A stretch of DNA of 64,000 nucleotides from Dasyornis broadbenti (GCA_013397935.1 VZRN01003162.1:473228-537227); one strand, 5' to 3'. Shown: positions 41,041 through 53,281, counted from the first letter of the stretch. Translations and numbers: made by a program. Notes: a model not told the origin generated them from the letters alone.

Positions 41041-43737
41041 CAAGGTTCAGCGTGGCCAGGGTCTCTTCCTGGGCTGATGTGGATACAGGCAGCCCTTTAC
41101 ACAAGGCAGAATCTAACTCAAGAATCTTACCACACTTCAGAGACACAGCAATAGGCATAAACAGCATCGTTAGAACAAAATTGTCTTTGCATTTTCCTAC
41201 ACACAGTATCATTGTGGCACATGAGCAAAAACTGATGTTCATACCATGAAAATTTGATAAGGGCCAGCCTAAAATGATGTTTATTGTTTCTCAGGCCCAG
41301 CAATTTGAGTGTCTCTCAGTGCCTCTGTACTTCAGCATTGCTGTTGCTAAGCAGCATGTTGAGAACAATCTACAGTATCCTGTCAGTTTACAGAAAATTA
41401 CCATGCTAACTTTCAAAATTATTTCTTTAGCTGTCCAGTGCTCACTTCTAGCCTTTAAACATCGCTGTATGTTTGTCTGAAAGAAACAATCACCTTAGAA
41501 CATATTTTTGTTAATGTGCAAAACTTCAAGGTGTTTATACAGTCAGGGAAAAATCCTTCTGAAAAGTGAGAGTCTGTGTCACAGATGGGAATATTTAATG
41601 ATTCTGTTCTATTTAGTCTTTACACTACATTCATTGCCATATCACTCTATGTGTAGAAATAACAAGCAAAGACACCCTTAGCATACTTGTCTTATACAGT
41701 GATATGGCTCAATTAGACTCAGAAGAATCTCTCATGATGTGTACATTACAAGATTATATAAAAAAAAGCAAATTACAAAGGAATTGGTTTAGAATTGACC
41801 TCAAAATTTACAAATCTCTCTGTTAAAGAGGAAATATTTCAAATTTCTCAGTAAATATTCTCACTAGCTGGAGACAAGACAGAAAGAGATCTCTGCTGCA
41901 TGATCTTCCTCATCCTCAGAAAAAAATTTTTAAAAAGAAATTGAGCAATGGATATAAGTGCTTTACTTTTGGTTTAACTTTCCTTTGTTTCTACATATAA
42001 GCAGATAAGCCTAGGAGTGCAGATTTTTGCAGCTGATCATCATGGCCATTCTAGCTGGTTCTATTTTAAAAAGTTGCATTACCGAGCACTTTTCACAACA
42101 TCCAGCATGCATTTTGCCACAGTTCAGAGAATTTCTGTAGGCAGAAGCAGACCCACTTTCAAGCAATGATCCAAACAGATATTGCTGCGAAGTAGTAGCT
42201 GCAAGTTGAATCCCTCAGTGGGTCATGTAAACTCTTATCCTGGACAAGTAAAATCTGTTAATATAAAAAATATGGATTACTATAAAGCCACATTTAAACG
42301 ATTACTTTAAAGAATTGTGAACCTATGGAGTTCACAAAGTGCCTCTGAGATGAGCTATACTAAGAAATCAGTCTCTGGTGGCTCTTTCCTGAGATTTTAG
42401 TAGCTTTTTTATTATAAAATATAAAAGTGTTTTGGAACATCCTTTACTATCAAAACCAAAGCTTTAAAAGCTTCTAACATTGCCACAGGGACTTGCATCT
42501 CCCATTAAGAGGATGGAGTCTGAATACAACAAAAAATAAAGAATCAAAAAGCTCGGCTAGTGTTCCTCCTGGGGTAACATTCATATAAAGCCAAACTTTA
42601 AAATACGAATCTCATTTGCAATAAATTTCCATGACTGGCTTGGCAGAAGTAGGAAGCCAATAGAACAATAACTGGCACCTTATCAGAGAGATGTCTGGAA
42701 AATTTTTCTCATATCTTTCCTGCTTATCTTGTGCTCGAAGTTGAGTGCAATTTCTTGGGTTTGATGTAGTCTCATCTGTGTTTTTTCCCAATGCCTGAGC
42801 AGTTCTTAATGACATCCTAAAGGGGAAGGCTACTCATTAGCAGCAGTAACAAAGCAAAGTTGCTCACATAAATTAATGATCCATTCTTGTGGTAGTCCTT
42901 GACACTGGGAAATATTAACTTTGTTTTATTGATCAGAAAGACAGAGAAGTGAGATAAAATTACTTTCTGCAGCCATGCAGGAAATTTGTAGTAGGCCCAA
43001 GAACAAAATACATCTCCTAAATTCCACTTCAGGGGGTTACATTTCAGTAGCTCTGTGATAAATGTGGAAGGAGGAAAAAGATTTGTCCTGTTCCGTCAAA
43101 AAGTGTCTCTCCTTCATCATTTGTGTCCAAGCAAATATTGCTAACATACACCATGGGTGCTTTCATGAGTAGCTCTTACCTTGGGGTTATTGGGATCCAT
43201 TCCCCTCCGAACTGTATTATTTCTGGTAAATGTTTTCTGAGTCTTATTTCCCTTGTGCAGGAAGTGAGGATGGTGCAAATAATTGCACTGATGCTGGCAC
43301 CATACCACACAGGCAGAAGATGGATATGGTGCCTAAGCAGTATTAGTAGCAATTCCCACCAGACAAAAAGCGTTTAAGCCTGTTGCCCTACTGCAAATTA
43401 TCCATATTAGCTCTGTCTCACTCAGTTCTTTATTCTACAATAGTATTTTAAAACTTTTGATAAATAAATCCTACTGAATTAAGCAGGATATTGGCTAAGT
43501 GTACATGGCTGGACAAGAACCTTTGCAGATTCACAAGGGTTGACTCAGCACCCAAACAATTATTTCATAAAATAATGTTATTAGAATTTCATGGGCTGCC
43601 TAAAAGTATTTTCATTTCTACCTGTCTTTAGCAAGATAAGGATACAATTTCTCTTTGAAAGAGAGACAAAGAATTGAAAACAATGCTGTTATTCCTTCTT
43701 TCCAAACTGATGTAGACTATCCATAGCAGTAAGATAC

Positions 43738-44036
43738 CTGCTGGAGGCAGCTTTGTGGGTTCTGCTGGTAAAAACTCCTGGGATGGTAAGCACTCCTGGA
43801 AAACGTGAGGTCATCAAGTGCTAAGCAAATCTTTGGGACCTTTTCCAGCTATCCCTTCAAAGACACCTTGAAAATAGTCATCTCCATCTCCAGACAGGGT
43901 CAGTGCCTTGTACTGCCAGAAATTTCCCCAGCTTCCAGTAAGATTAAGAAAGATTTTTTTCATGTTTTGATGTAGTTCTCTGGTAGATAATCAATGATCC
44001 AACGTGAGGTCCATACATATGATAATAGATAATTAT
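43738..44036 (-). pseudogene. MALRD1: MALRD1 exon: rest of second MAM domain plus linker, three frameshifts
   Basis: The acceptor is TTTTTGCTTACAG and the donor GTATCT. It opens IIIYYHMYGPHVGSLIIYQ (MAM core). In the A7 run (plus strand T 43954-43960) the frame breaks and a TAA follows at 43944-43946. The next frame reads NLTGSWGNFWQYKALTLSGD, then FQGVFEGIAGKGPKDL. A second shift near 43822-43830 moves to ALDDLTFSR. A third, a missing base in a GG run near 43795-43796, gives CLPSQEF, then LPAEPTKLPPA. With all three allowed for, every piece aligns with human MALRD1 at equal length, and the phases fit both neighbours. Net length is 299 against the expected 298. No Met-started open frame marks this exon, so a simple ORF search would miss it. 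Confidence 0.92.
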
Positions 44037-45070
44037 CTGTAAGCAAAAACAAGACCCTAAAGGATGCAATAGGTGACTTCAGACACGTTCTGCTATTGTA
44101 TTTACTCTAATTCCTAAATTGAGCAGTACTAGTAACATTCAGAGTAGCCATTAATTTTACCGATTGAAAACAATTGAATCAAAATGAAATGAAACAACTT
44201 ACTAGTGGTGATTTTTGAACTGCTTTCTCTCCCAAAACAGCTCCATTTATGCTCAATATATCTCTTAATGTAAATAATATATATAGATATATTGTTACCT
44301 CATTTTTAATTACTATTTTAAAATTATTACCAACGTATTAACAATTAGAATTACTGGCAAATATTAATGTTCAAACTTCCATTTTGTGTTTGATTATAGA
44401 AACTGAAATGACTCATTGTTGTCTTGACACTTAAAGACTATGAAAATTTGGCAAAATCCCATTTCAAAATAAGGCATAGTTAAAGTTTCTGGAAAATTAT
44501 ATTTTTAGCAAAGGCTATAAAAGATATATCAAAACCAGGAAACTTTTTATTCCAGATTTGAAAAGAAATGTTCAAGCTGAAGTCACTACAATGGGCTGTA
44601 GTGTTTTGAAGATCTACACTTACATTTCTCCATTCTCTAGAGAAGAGCTGGTGACAAAGCGTACTGTCACACATCCTTCCTTTTGCAGTTGTGTTCTTTG
44701 AAAACCAATTGTTACTGTACCTATACCCACTTTCCCTGTAAAATCACAAACCACTAAATAGTTGTTTGTTACTTCGAATGAGTTGCATGAGACATTGTGA
44801 ATCAGACAGTGCATTCACTGTAAACTTCATCTGAATCTCACGGAGTACTCATTTACTTCCAGAAATCATTATTCTCCTGTACCGAGATATATTTTTCTTA
44901 TGATTTCAGTGAAATAAGATCAGGTTCTGACTCTCTACAACAAAATGTTTTTGTTTTTTTTTTTCTCAAGAATTAGTTCAGTAATCATCTTTATTCATTT
45001 TAGGAGTTTTCTCTTGGTGTAATCTAGAAATCAAATTCTTCATTCCTGCTACTACCACACCCTCACATAC
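44037..45070. other. 1.0-kb intron within the second MAM domain
   Basis: The flanking exons join in phase 0 (TGC AAG | ATA). It is AT-rich with a short ATAT-rich stretch near 44275-44295. Open frames on the minus strand at 44480-44814 have no MAM or LDLa motif. Confidence 0.75.
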
Positions 45071-45320
45071 CTTGCAATTTTTATTCCTTCTGCTTATGAC
45101 AGGACTAGAAATCCTAGCTTTTTATGTCCTGGTAGCCGAAAAAATGAATTCTTCATGAAAATATAATGACCAGATGGCTCTTGTAATGTATGATCAGTGG
45201 CTGGTCCAGTGCCCAGTTTTGCAGTACTGCTAGTTCTGAAGTGCCAGTCAAAATCATCATTTTCATCTTGCTTCCATCCACAAAGGTCAAAGTCAAAATT
45301 GCAGTGCCCAATAGATGTAC
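45071..45320 (-). pseudogene. MALRD1: MALRD1 exon: start and core of second MAM domain, frameshifted
   Basis: The acceptor is ATATTTCAG and the donor GTATGT. The first two bases complete the codon begun by the previous exon. The peptide reads GHCNFDFDLCGWKQDENDDF, then DWHFRTSSTAKLGTG and ATDHTLQEPSGHYIFMKNSF, a textbook MAM start (C.FE..LCGW...DFDW...GP..DHT..GHY). The frame then breaks in an A5 run (plus strand T 45119-45123). The next frame gives ARISSPVISRRNKNC, matching the MAM strand that precedes the FWYHM core. One A too few, or two too many, accounts for the 250-base length against the 251 or 248 required. In the unshifted frame, translation ends within a few codons. Confidence 0.92.
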
Positions 45321-48300
45321 CTGAAATATAGTTGTACGCACATGAAAATAGATTTATTTTCAAGTAGTTAATTAGGTACATATAGTACGACCTAATACGC
45401 AAATCCATGGGGAAAAAAAGCTTCACTATAAAAAGTAATATTCATGTATCTTGTTAAAAAGAGCATTTTTAATGTTCTAGATTATACTGATAGGATAGAC
45501 CTACTTGCATATATATGAGGTGGGTCTCAGTGCTTTTTTTACTACAGTCAACAGAATCCTTGGTATAAATGTAACCAAATTTAGCCACCTATTTAAACTC
45601 CTTAGGGTCTTAACTGGCCCTCCACAGAGCATTCAAGACGAGCAGAAAACCAGCCTCTTTCTGAAGGAACATATTAAGATCAGGTGAGAACAGGAACAAA
45701 TGCCTACATCTAGGGAACAGACACATCCAAATGAATGTATAAAAATACATACATTAAATACACCGTAAAAACACAGCCTCTACACAGACACATAAATGTA
45801 GGTGTGAGAACCTTGAGCTGAATAAAACCCAAAGTTAGTCTACTTTTGCACAATTCCTCAATTCACATGTCTTTTCTTAGCCAATATAGAAACAGAAATA
45901 ATTTTGTTGCTGGTGGGTTGTGTCCAAAGGGCTAATGAACTTGGTGAAGGGCCTAGAGCACAGGTCTGATGAGGAGTGGCTGAGGGAGCTGGGAGTGTTA
46001 AGCCTGGAGAAAAGGAGGCTCAGGGGTGACCTTATTGGTCTTGCCAACTACTGCAAGGGAGGTTGTAGCGAGGGGGTGTCAGTGTCTTCTCCCAAGTAAG
46101 GAGTTATAGGAGAGGAAGAAAGGACCTGAACTTGCACCAACTGAGGCTAAGACTGGATAGTAAGAACATTTTTTTCGCTGAAGGGATTGTTAAGCATTGG
46201 AAAAGGCTGCCTGGGGAAGTGGCTGAGTTACCATCCCTGGATGTTTTTAGAAGGCATGGAGATGTGGCGCTTAGGGACATGGTTTGGTGGTGAAACTGGC
46301 AATGCTAGGTTAACGGTGGGATTCAATGATCCTGAAGGTCTTTTGCAACCTAAATGATTCTATAATTATCTACATTTCTCCTTAAGTTGTACTTAAAGCC
46401 TAGAAAAGGAGAAATCAACTTTTGGTTGATTTTTATATGAAACAACATCATGCTCTTTGAGTAAACTGCCCACATAAACTAATTGCATCATTCCAGGAGT
46501 TTAAGTTCTGTATATTTTTCCCTCTATACATCTATAAGTTCATTATAGTGATTACCAAGTAAGACTAAAATTGCTGAAATAAGATGGAATTTCAGCAGAG
46601 ACTTTCAACTGCGCCCTGAATATTCTTACTATTATTGCTGGAAAGGAAAATGCTTTGAAGATAAATTTGGAAACTGTATGGATAATTTCATAGGACAATA
46701 TCAGAAATTACAAACTGTCTCTTCCAAAATGTAATCGATAAAATATTTTTTCTTTGAATTTTAATCTGTAAATGTCATGAAGTGAAAAAGTTAGAAACTT
46801 TTTCTTAAAAATAGGAGCTATTTAGCAAAACCAGCTTCACTGTCTTTTACCTTTGTCTGCAAATATAATGCCATCTGAAATAACAATTAAAACCAACCCA
46901 AACCTGATGAGCTAAATGATATGATTACCTTTCATGAAAAACACAGATTGTAGATTAACTCAGCTGAATGCAACTGCCCGTAAAATTTGTCATTGTCATA
47001 TTTTTTCCAACTGATTTAATGGCTTAATATTTCAAGATCATTCTTAAAGAAATTCCTTCCATTATCTACAAGTTCCATTTTGAGTCAATAAAATTCATAC
47101 ATACAACTGATCATTTTATTTTAAAGACATGTTTTCAAGAATCAGGACCTTAGTCCATGAGCACTGATATCCCTGCTAATGCTGCATATATTGTGTATTA
47201 CCCAATCTAAATTTAGATGTCCTTGTAGGACCTCTATAGTCAACAAAAAGAAATATTCATATCTAGTGGACAGTTTATTCAATCTAACTCAAACAACTGA
47301 TTTTAAGTTGCATGAACTTCAGCCTGAAAGCAAGTTATTCCACTGATGAAAAAGAGAATTTAGGCAGCCTGCTTAGAAGTTCAAGTTATTGCAGATGACT
47401 GTGCACTTGCATATTAAATGACTCCTGTGCTTTTAAAGCATCAGAATGCTTCACTGGCTTCACTGTAAAGCTTTCAATTAAAATGCAGGTAGGGAAATTT
47501 TTTTTAAGAATTTTACAATTTTTTTCTTTACTTAAAAATAATAATACCACAAAAATGTGTTAGAGGAAAGCATTCACTTTGTGGAACTGTTTCAATTCAT
47601 CTCTTCCAGTAGGAAATTGGAATAAAATCCTTATTGTAGTGGTTGTAAAAGTAAATTCCATCAGTTTATTGGAACTATTTTGCCCTTAATGCTTCAGTGT
47701 TTACTTGTCTGATGATATTTCACAGGAAACACAGACAATCCAAAGAACTCAAAAAAAAAAAAAAAAAAGGAAGTTTTTTAAAATTTCAGAAAATAAAAGC
47801 CAAAGTTTTAGAATCTTTTTCAACAGAGTAAATGCAACTTGAAATACTCTTCATTCTAGGTTGCACAAGTTCTTAACTGGTCCCCATATAGGTTAGTGAT
47901 ATACTGTTTCTGGCTTGGAATTCATTGAGTAGTTTAATAGTATGAAAGTTATTTGCAAAATATGGCTCCTTTGCCATGTTTCTTATCTTTGATAGGATAT
48001 CAGCATACCTTTGCTTCATAGCACTGTATTCACTGAGAATTTGACAAACTGAATTCATATTCTCAATAAAAATGAGGCAACTGTTAATATAGTGCCTAAC
48101 AATGCAGATTTGATTGTGTAAGCATTTCCCACATTTGTAGTAGAAAGAAAAGGTGTTAATACCATATACTGTGATCCATGAGGAGCCATTTGAACTAAAA
48201 CATCATTCTTTGAATCAGATACTACATATGTTGCTTCTTGATATGTCTTGTAAAATCAAAATTGTACAATATTCAGATTAAACTGATTTGCTGAGACCTG

Positions 48301-48664
48301 ACAATCCTTGAAATATCTAAGGAGGTAGGTCCCTCATCTCCCAAAGGTATATTATGCTTGAATTATTTTTAAGCTTTAATACATTCTTTTCATATGGAAA
48401 ACAGGATAATTTTATTCTGCTTTTAAAGACAGCTGCTTTCTGAGTTATTTTAAGAAATTCATTAGCAGCTCTTTGTATTTTCTATTGTGTGATTTTAAAT
48501 TAAATAATAGCAATTTAAAAGCCTTAAAGCGAAGGAATATAATTAAATTATTACCTTCTTGTTTGCTTTCTTAGCTGATGAGCTGTCAAAAGTATTTGAG
48601 TAATAAAAATTCACAGCAGGCACAGTTATTTATGATAATTATATTAAAAAACTACCATACTTAC
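45321..48664. other. 3.3-kb intron between first LDLa repeat and second MAM domain
   Basis: The flanking exons join in phase 1 (TGC A | GT). It contains the plus-strand CR1 3' end at about 45925-46364 and an A-run at 47750-47768. Nothing else was recognised. Confidence 0.75.
45925..46364 (+). mobile_element. CR1 LINE 3' end
   Basis: The plus strand shows the familiar avian CR1 tail: a GGTGAAGGGCCTAGAGCAC-type start, GGAGAAAAGGAGGCTCAGGG, a stretch like CTTCTCCCAAGTAA, then GGCTGCCTGGGGAAGTGG, CCATCCCTGGATGTTTTTAG and the terminal CAACCTAAATGATTCTAT. It is truncated at its 5' end, as CR1 copies usually are, and somewhat diverged. It carries no intact open frame and sits in a MALRD1 intron. 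Confidence 0.9.
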
Positions 48665-48868
48665 TGCAAATACTGGGGCTTTCATCTGAGTTATCTGCAC
48701 AGTCATTTACAAAATCACACAGATTATTCTTTGGGATGCAGTACTTGTTGGCACACATGAATTCCTCTGATGTGTAAGGTTTGTCTGAGATAAGCAGAGG
48801 GGGAACAATCTTCAAAGGTAATATTATCCATTGCCACGTCTCCCATGTAACTGACACCACATTTTGCC
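48665..48868 (-). pseudogene. MALRD1: MALRD1 exon: end of MAM domain plus LDLa repeat, frameshifted
   Basis: The acceptor is TTATTTTCAG and the donor GTAAGT. After one completing base the exon reads AKCGVSYMGDVAMDNITFEDC, the classic MAM end (G.GY.GD.A.DDI.F..C). It then shifts frame to an LDLa repeat: EEFMCANKYCIPKNNLCDF, then NDCADNSDES, with the calcium-binding D..D..SDE cluster. The two parts are in different frames. The break lies in the run of five C (plus strand G 48799-48803), and removing one base restores a length equal to the human protein. The first LDLa cysteine is replaced by tyrosine (codon TAC at 48774-48776), which would leave a disulphide partner unpaired. Length is 204, where phases 2 to 1 require 203. 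Confidence 0.9.
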
Positions 48869-49752
48869 CTGAAAATAACCTAATAAAAATTACAGCGCTA
48901 TTACAGTAAGCCACTGATAAGATACAGAAAAGCTCATGCACACAACATGAAAAGAGCAGAGACTGATGGTAACTGCAAATCTTTGGATATGAAGTGGTCA
49001 GTTCTTACTGTCAAAGCATAATTCTACGAAAATCTTATACTACAGTTGGTACAGACCTGTCACTGTAGTTGTTGAAGGACCATGTTTTAACATTACCAAG
49101 CACGCAAAAAAAAAAAAGAGAAATAAATCATGCTGCTCAAAGAGATACTAGTCCTCACTCATCCTGAATTAATAGCAAGGGTTCCTCCTACTTCTGCCAA
49201 AGTAAGTCTGAAAAAGACTAGTCTGTCATTCATCATTTATTACCATGAATGTAAAAAGTATTTAAAATTTCATTAAAAGTCTAAGACAGAAGTATCAGGA
49301 AATATAATTATTTTAAAAATACGTTACTGACTATCTCTGGTTTTTTGGATTTTCTTTTTTCATGGATCTACAACTAAGCAATTATGTCTAACAGGCTTGG
49401 GAATCTGCTCCGATTTCAAAGTGAACATTATGCTCAAGATTCTTTTTTCAAAACCCAGATGTTTTTACTTACTGCACACTAAGGAGAAAGAAGTAGAATA
49501 TTTTAAGCAGAGTTGGATTCAAGGATAGAAGGGATTCTCAGTCTTAAAAATGGCTATCAGTCTGAGATTAAAGAGGACTGAGAAATCTCCAAAAACTTGA
49601 GTCCATCTCAGATAACCAATCAGACAGGCAAAAAGATGATTTCTTCTATTCAGGAGGAGAGGCACATGCATGGGGTAAAAAGGAAAAAGAGAAAGTGAAG
49701 AATGCTTAATACAGAAGTACTAAAAAACAGCTGCCTAGGTAGTACATCACAC
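48869..49752. other. 0.9-kb intron near the end of the first visible MAM domain
   Basis: The flanking exons join in phase 2. I see unique AT-rich sequence only. Confidence 0.7.
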
Positions 49753-49875
49753 AGGAATATATTCCTGAAAATTTGAACTAATTCCTAAGAACACTTCTAC
49801 TCTGTTCCACTGGGGACCTTGGCTGCCACTTTGAGTCCACAGTTTAGAAGTCTTGTTACTGCTTTTACAGAGTAG
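49753..49875 (-). pseudogene. MALRD1: MALRD1 exon: late part of first visible MAM domain, ambiguous frame at its end
   Basis: The acceptor is a pyrimidine-rich tract ending TTTTTTAG, with entry in phase 0. Thirty-seven codons read well as MAM sequence: KTSKLWTQSG, then SQGPQWNRVEVFLGISSNFQ, the typical W..SG.QG..W.R.EV pattern. To join the next exon in phase 2, the end must carry one base too many with the GTGTGA donor used here. The likely site is the GG at about 49764-49765. An alternative donor GTGATG two bases further on would restore the phase at the cost of one extra residue and a poorer match to the family (FQEYIP instead of FQ.IF). This is therefore the weakest of the lesions. I am sure of the exon, not of the break. 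Confidence 0.85.
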
Positions 49876-50008
49876 CTAAAAAAGAAAATAATTCTAGGTC
49901 ACAAAAAATTGTTTCCATTACCAACTCACTTTAGAGTCCTATAATTGTATACAAGAGTACAAAAGTATCTTGCACACCTAATGTCTATTCCACCATTAAA
50001 ATTAACAG

Positions 50009-50225
50009 AAACATAGAATCTCTGGAACTGGAAGGGACCACCAAATCCAAATCCCTACTCCTTGCAGGATTACCTAAAGCTAAATCATATGACTAAGACT
50101 GCTCAGGTGCTCCTTGCACTCCCTCAGGCTTGGTGCTGTGCCCGTTGCCCTTGGGATCCTGGTGCACTGCCCAGCCGCCCTCTGGATGAAGAACTTTTCC
50201 TAAAGTACAATCTGATGCAAATGGA
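50009..50225 (-). mobile_element. CR1 LINE 3' fragment
   Basis: The plus strand reads ACATAGAATCTCTGGAACTG, then GAAGGGACCACCAAATCCAA, and later GATGAAGAACTTTTCCTAAA. This is the reverse complement of a CR1-type 3' end. It is short and diverged and lies in a MALRD1 intron. Confidence 0.75.
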
Positions 50226-53200
50226 TATGTTAGACTATATTATGAAAATAATGTTTTAAGATCTCCTGATCTCCTCGTAAACATACCCAGCCCAGAGATT
50301 TAACTGGACTAACATAACTCTTTGATTTATCCAGAGCGGCTAGCAATGAAAAGAAATCGTTCATTAGTGGGTTGTGATTCAGTTGTACAACATGGAAACA
50401 GCGCTAACAACACTTACTGAAAAATATACTTGTTCATGCATGCAGTTAAATGCTCTTCCAGGATAGATTTTCTTACAAAACATTTTGTTTCTTCAAAAAA
50501 TAAAAATGTTTTCTTTTTTTATAAAGACCAAATTTCATCTGTCTGAACAATGAAAGACTTTTAAAAGCCTATACCCTTGTACACAGCAAACTGGGAGGGA
50601 AGGATGACACTCTTCAACATAAGCAGAAAGTTCTAAATATGCTTTGATCCAACCTCTTGGGCATCCAAATTCAACTGAGCTGACAATAACAAGATGGGTG
50701 TTTGATGAAGTGTGTCAAGCTGTGTCTCCAGCCAGTACTAGCAGAGCTAAACATCCATTCACCAGTTGCCTGAACTACTTCTGCTTTCAAGGATTTACTG
50801 CTACTCTGTGTAATCTTCCTAGGGCAGCTCAGGCATTTTTCATTGTAATGTAAAAACACCTTTTTTTTTTTGTTTGTTTTAAATTTATGCAGTCCCATGA
50901 GTGTATAGGATATTGCATAACAGATAAATTCTGCCAGGGAAACAGCAAATCCTCACAATAAAGAGCTTTCACTTCAGGGGAACAAAAGGAACAGATAATA
51001 CATTAAATTGGACAGAAAAACAAGTGACTTCTGACTATATAGACAGGAAGAACTGCCCATAGAAGACATGAATTTTAAGTGAAAATAAATAACAAGTGTG
51101 CTGAATAAGAAAATATCTTTTTTTACTCTGAAGTACAACCACATATTGATATGAAGGTAGACATGTGTGTGACTATAGACACATATGCACATGCTTTTAC
51201 AGACTGTAAATTATCTACTCTATTATATATCCAATTCCTTCATCACAAATTCATATTTTCTATCATATCATGATAAAGGTTAAAATTTTAGAGTAAAATA
51301 TGGCCATAAATTTGTGTGCTGCTAAAACCCAAGGCTTCCCTGTACTTTAATGCACTTTGAAGCTCTATGCATTTCAACTATATTGTAAAAAAGTACATCT
51401 AACTCTTTAGTAGAATTACCCATGCCAAGGCACAGTACAGGAACTAAATAGAAAAGATTCCAACAAACAATCAAGCTGAGGTTGCTCAGGAAAGTGACAG
51501 AAAATCAATGTTTAAGAAAGTAACAGAAACAGGAAAGTAGCCAGCCATGCAAACAGCAGGAAAATCTTCAGCAATCCTACATGATATTTGATGGCATGGA
51601 TGCAGAATAAAACGCAAAAGCCCAGAAAATGTGGTAGTCTTGGGGGATGATATGGATAAAAGGTGTTTTAAGTACAGAAAACACTCATATTCATACAATA
51701 TTTAGAATTTTCTTACATAAATAATGAGAAATCACCTAAATAATTTTATATTTGGAGTTGTTCTTACACCTTATTAATTGATTAATCAAGCAATTGAAAC
51801 CAGGCAATTATCAACAGTGCGCAAAGGTTTCATGGTTTTCCTTTGGTACACCTTAAAATCAATTAGGTTGGGGGTGAGGGAAAATCAGTTAAAAGAATAG
51901 AGGGAAATCGTCTTCTGTGTTGAAACTGAGGAAAAGAAATCCATACTACACACGTTTGCTTTTTGTGGTGGTAATACTGGGCATGGCTCCACAGAATTTG
52001 CTGTTGATTTCTACAAAAGACTCTTCGAATGTGACTCCCACTAACTTGGGTTCCTACAGTGTAAAGAAGCCCGAGACCCTGGAGTATGCAAAGATGTCCC
52101 AAAGCACATTGATCTGTCCCAAGCCTTAAAGCTGAGGGCAAACCATCTTTATTCTCTGATTTCCCACTGATTCTGATGAATTAATATTTGACTGCTTGCC
52201 AAGCAGCCAACAAGATCTTTACCTAGCTGGAAGAAATTCAACACTATTTTAAAAAATTGTTTAGTAAAAATCCAAGAATACATAGAACACTCTTCCACTG
52301 AATATTAGCAAGTCACATGCATGGGGTGTAGGTCACCACATGCCAGATTTCGTTTCTAATGTCAAAATGTATATTAAATTTGTTTACAAAACAGTTTAAT
52401 TCTGTCAGCTTTTTATTATAATTTGTCATTCTGAGTAACTGAGCTAGTGAAAATTTATTTGTATGTTTAAATCCTCATGCACTGCCCACATCCAGTATGA
52501 TACTAAGAGCACAAGTGACAGGGTAACTCACACTGATAATTTTTTTCAATCTATTCCTGATGCTGTAGGCATTTCGTAACATTATTGGGAAATTTCATTA
52601 CAGCACATAGCTGTGCGGTAAAAAAAAAAAAAAATTGTTTAGACCAATGTTGCTGTTTTATTAATTTCTCTCTGCAGTGACTCATTTGATCTACAAGCTG
52701 CTAATGAGTTAAACTTCCTTAAAGTGCTTTTATTTTAACCAGAGTGAAGAAAAGGGTGTGGCAAAGCAAATTCATTGCTTATATGCCACACAAATAGTTC
52801 AGTGTTGCTGACATGAATATAATTAATTTCTGAAAGTGATATGTTCAGCTCGTCAAGTAATAAGCTCTTTCTACAAAATTTTTTGTCAAATTTTCATAAA
52901 GTGACTACTTTTTTTTCATGCTCCCACATTTAACCAAAGACCTTGATGTCCAACTATCTGTTGTTGCTCTTCACTGTCAAATGGTATGGTGTGATACAAG
53001 CTCTTTCTTGTATGGAAGTTCCAACCATGGTATGTCTATGACGGTCAGAATTTTTGGTTGTTGTAGAAATGTATCATTTCCCCAGTGTACTTGAGCTAAT
53101 GTTTCCTTCAGATCATAACATGTTGAGAGCATTAGACTGTTAGCAATTGTCCATTTTTATTTATTAGCAGCCTAGGCTTTAATGAAATCTTTAAAAGAGA

Positions 53201-53235
53201 AGCCATAAATTTGCTCAGAGTAATTTCACGCAGAA

Positions 53236-53270
53236 AAACAAAACAAAACAAAACAAAACCAAAACAAAAC
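53236..53270 (+). repeat. (AAAAC)n microsatellite
   Basis: About seven AAAAC units with one AACC variant, immediately downstream of the 53282 splice donor of MALRD1. Confidence 0.9.
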
Positions 53271-53281
53271 ACTCTCCATAC

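Larger units (their letters stand above)
29956..43737. other. 13.8-kb intron between linker and second LDLa repeat
   Basis: The flanking exons join in phase 1. It contains an assembly gap inside an A run (31898-31929), a CAAA repeat at 32161-32183, a G11 run at 33651-33661, a GTT repeat near 38515-38531 and an interspersed repeat at about 40640-41040. A moderately GC-rich stretch at about 35690-36050 was not recognised. Confidence 0.7.
49876..53281. other. 3.4-kb intron within the first visible MAM domain
   Basis: The flanking exons join in phase 0 (GAG | CTA). It carries a minus-strand CR1 piece at about 50009-50225, an AAAAC repeat at 53236-53270 and a patch at 51900-52141 that is open in two opposite frames without a recognised product. 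Confidence 0.7.

Noticed and set aside
40753..41154. 133-codon plus-strand open frame
   Set aside because: Covers the interspersed repeat, with overlapping frames on both strands; not a gene.
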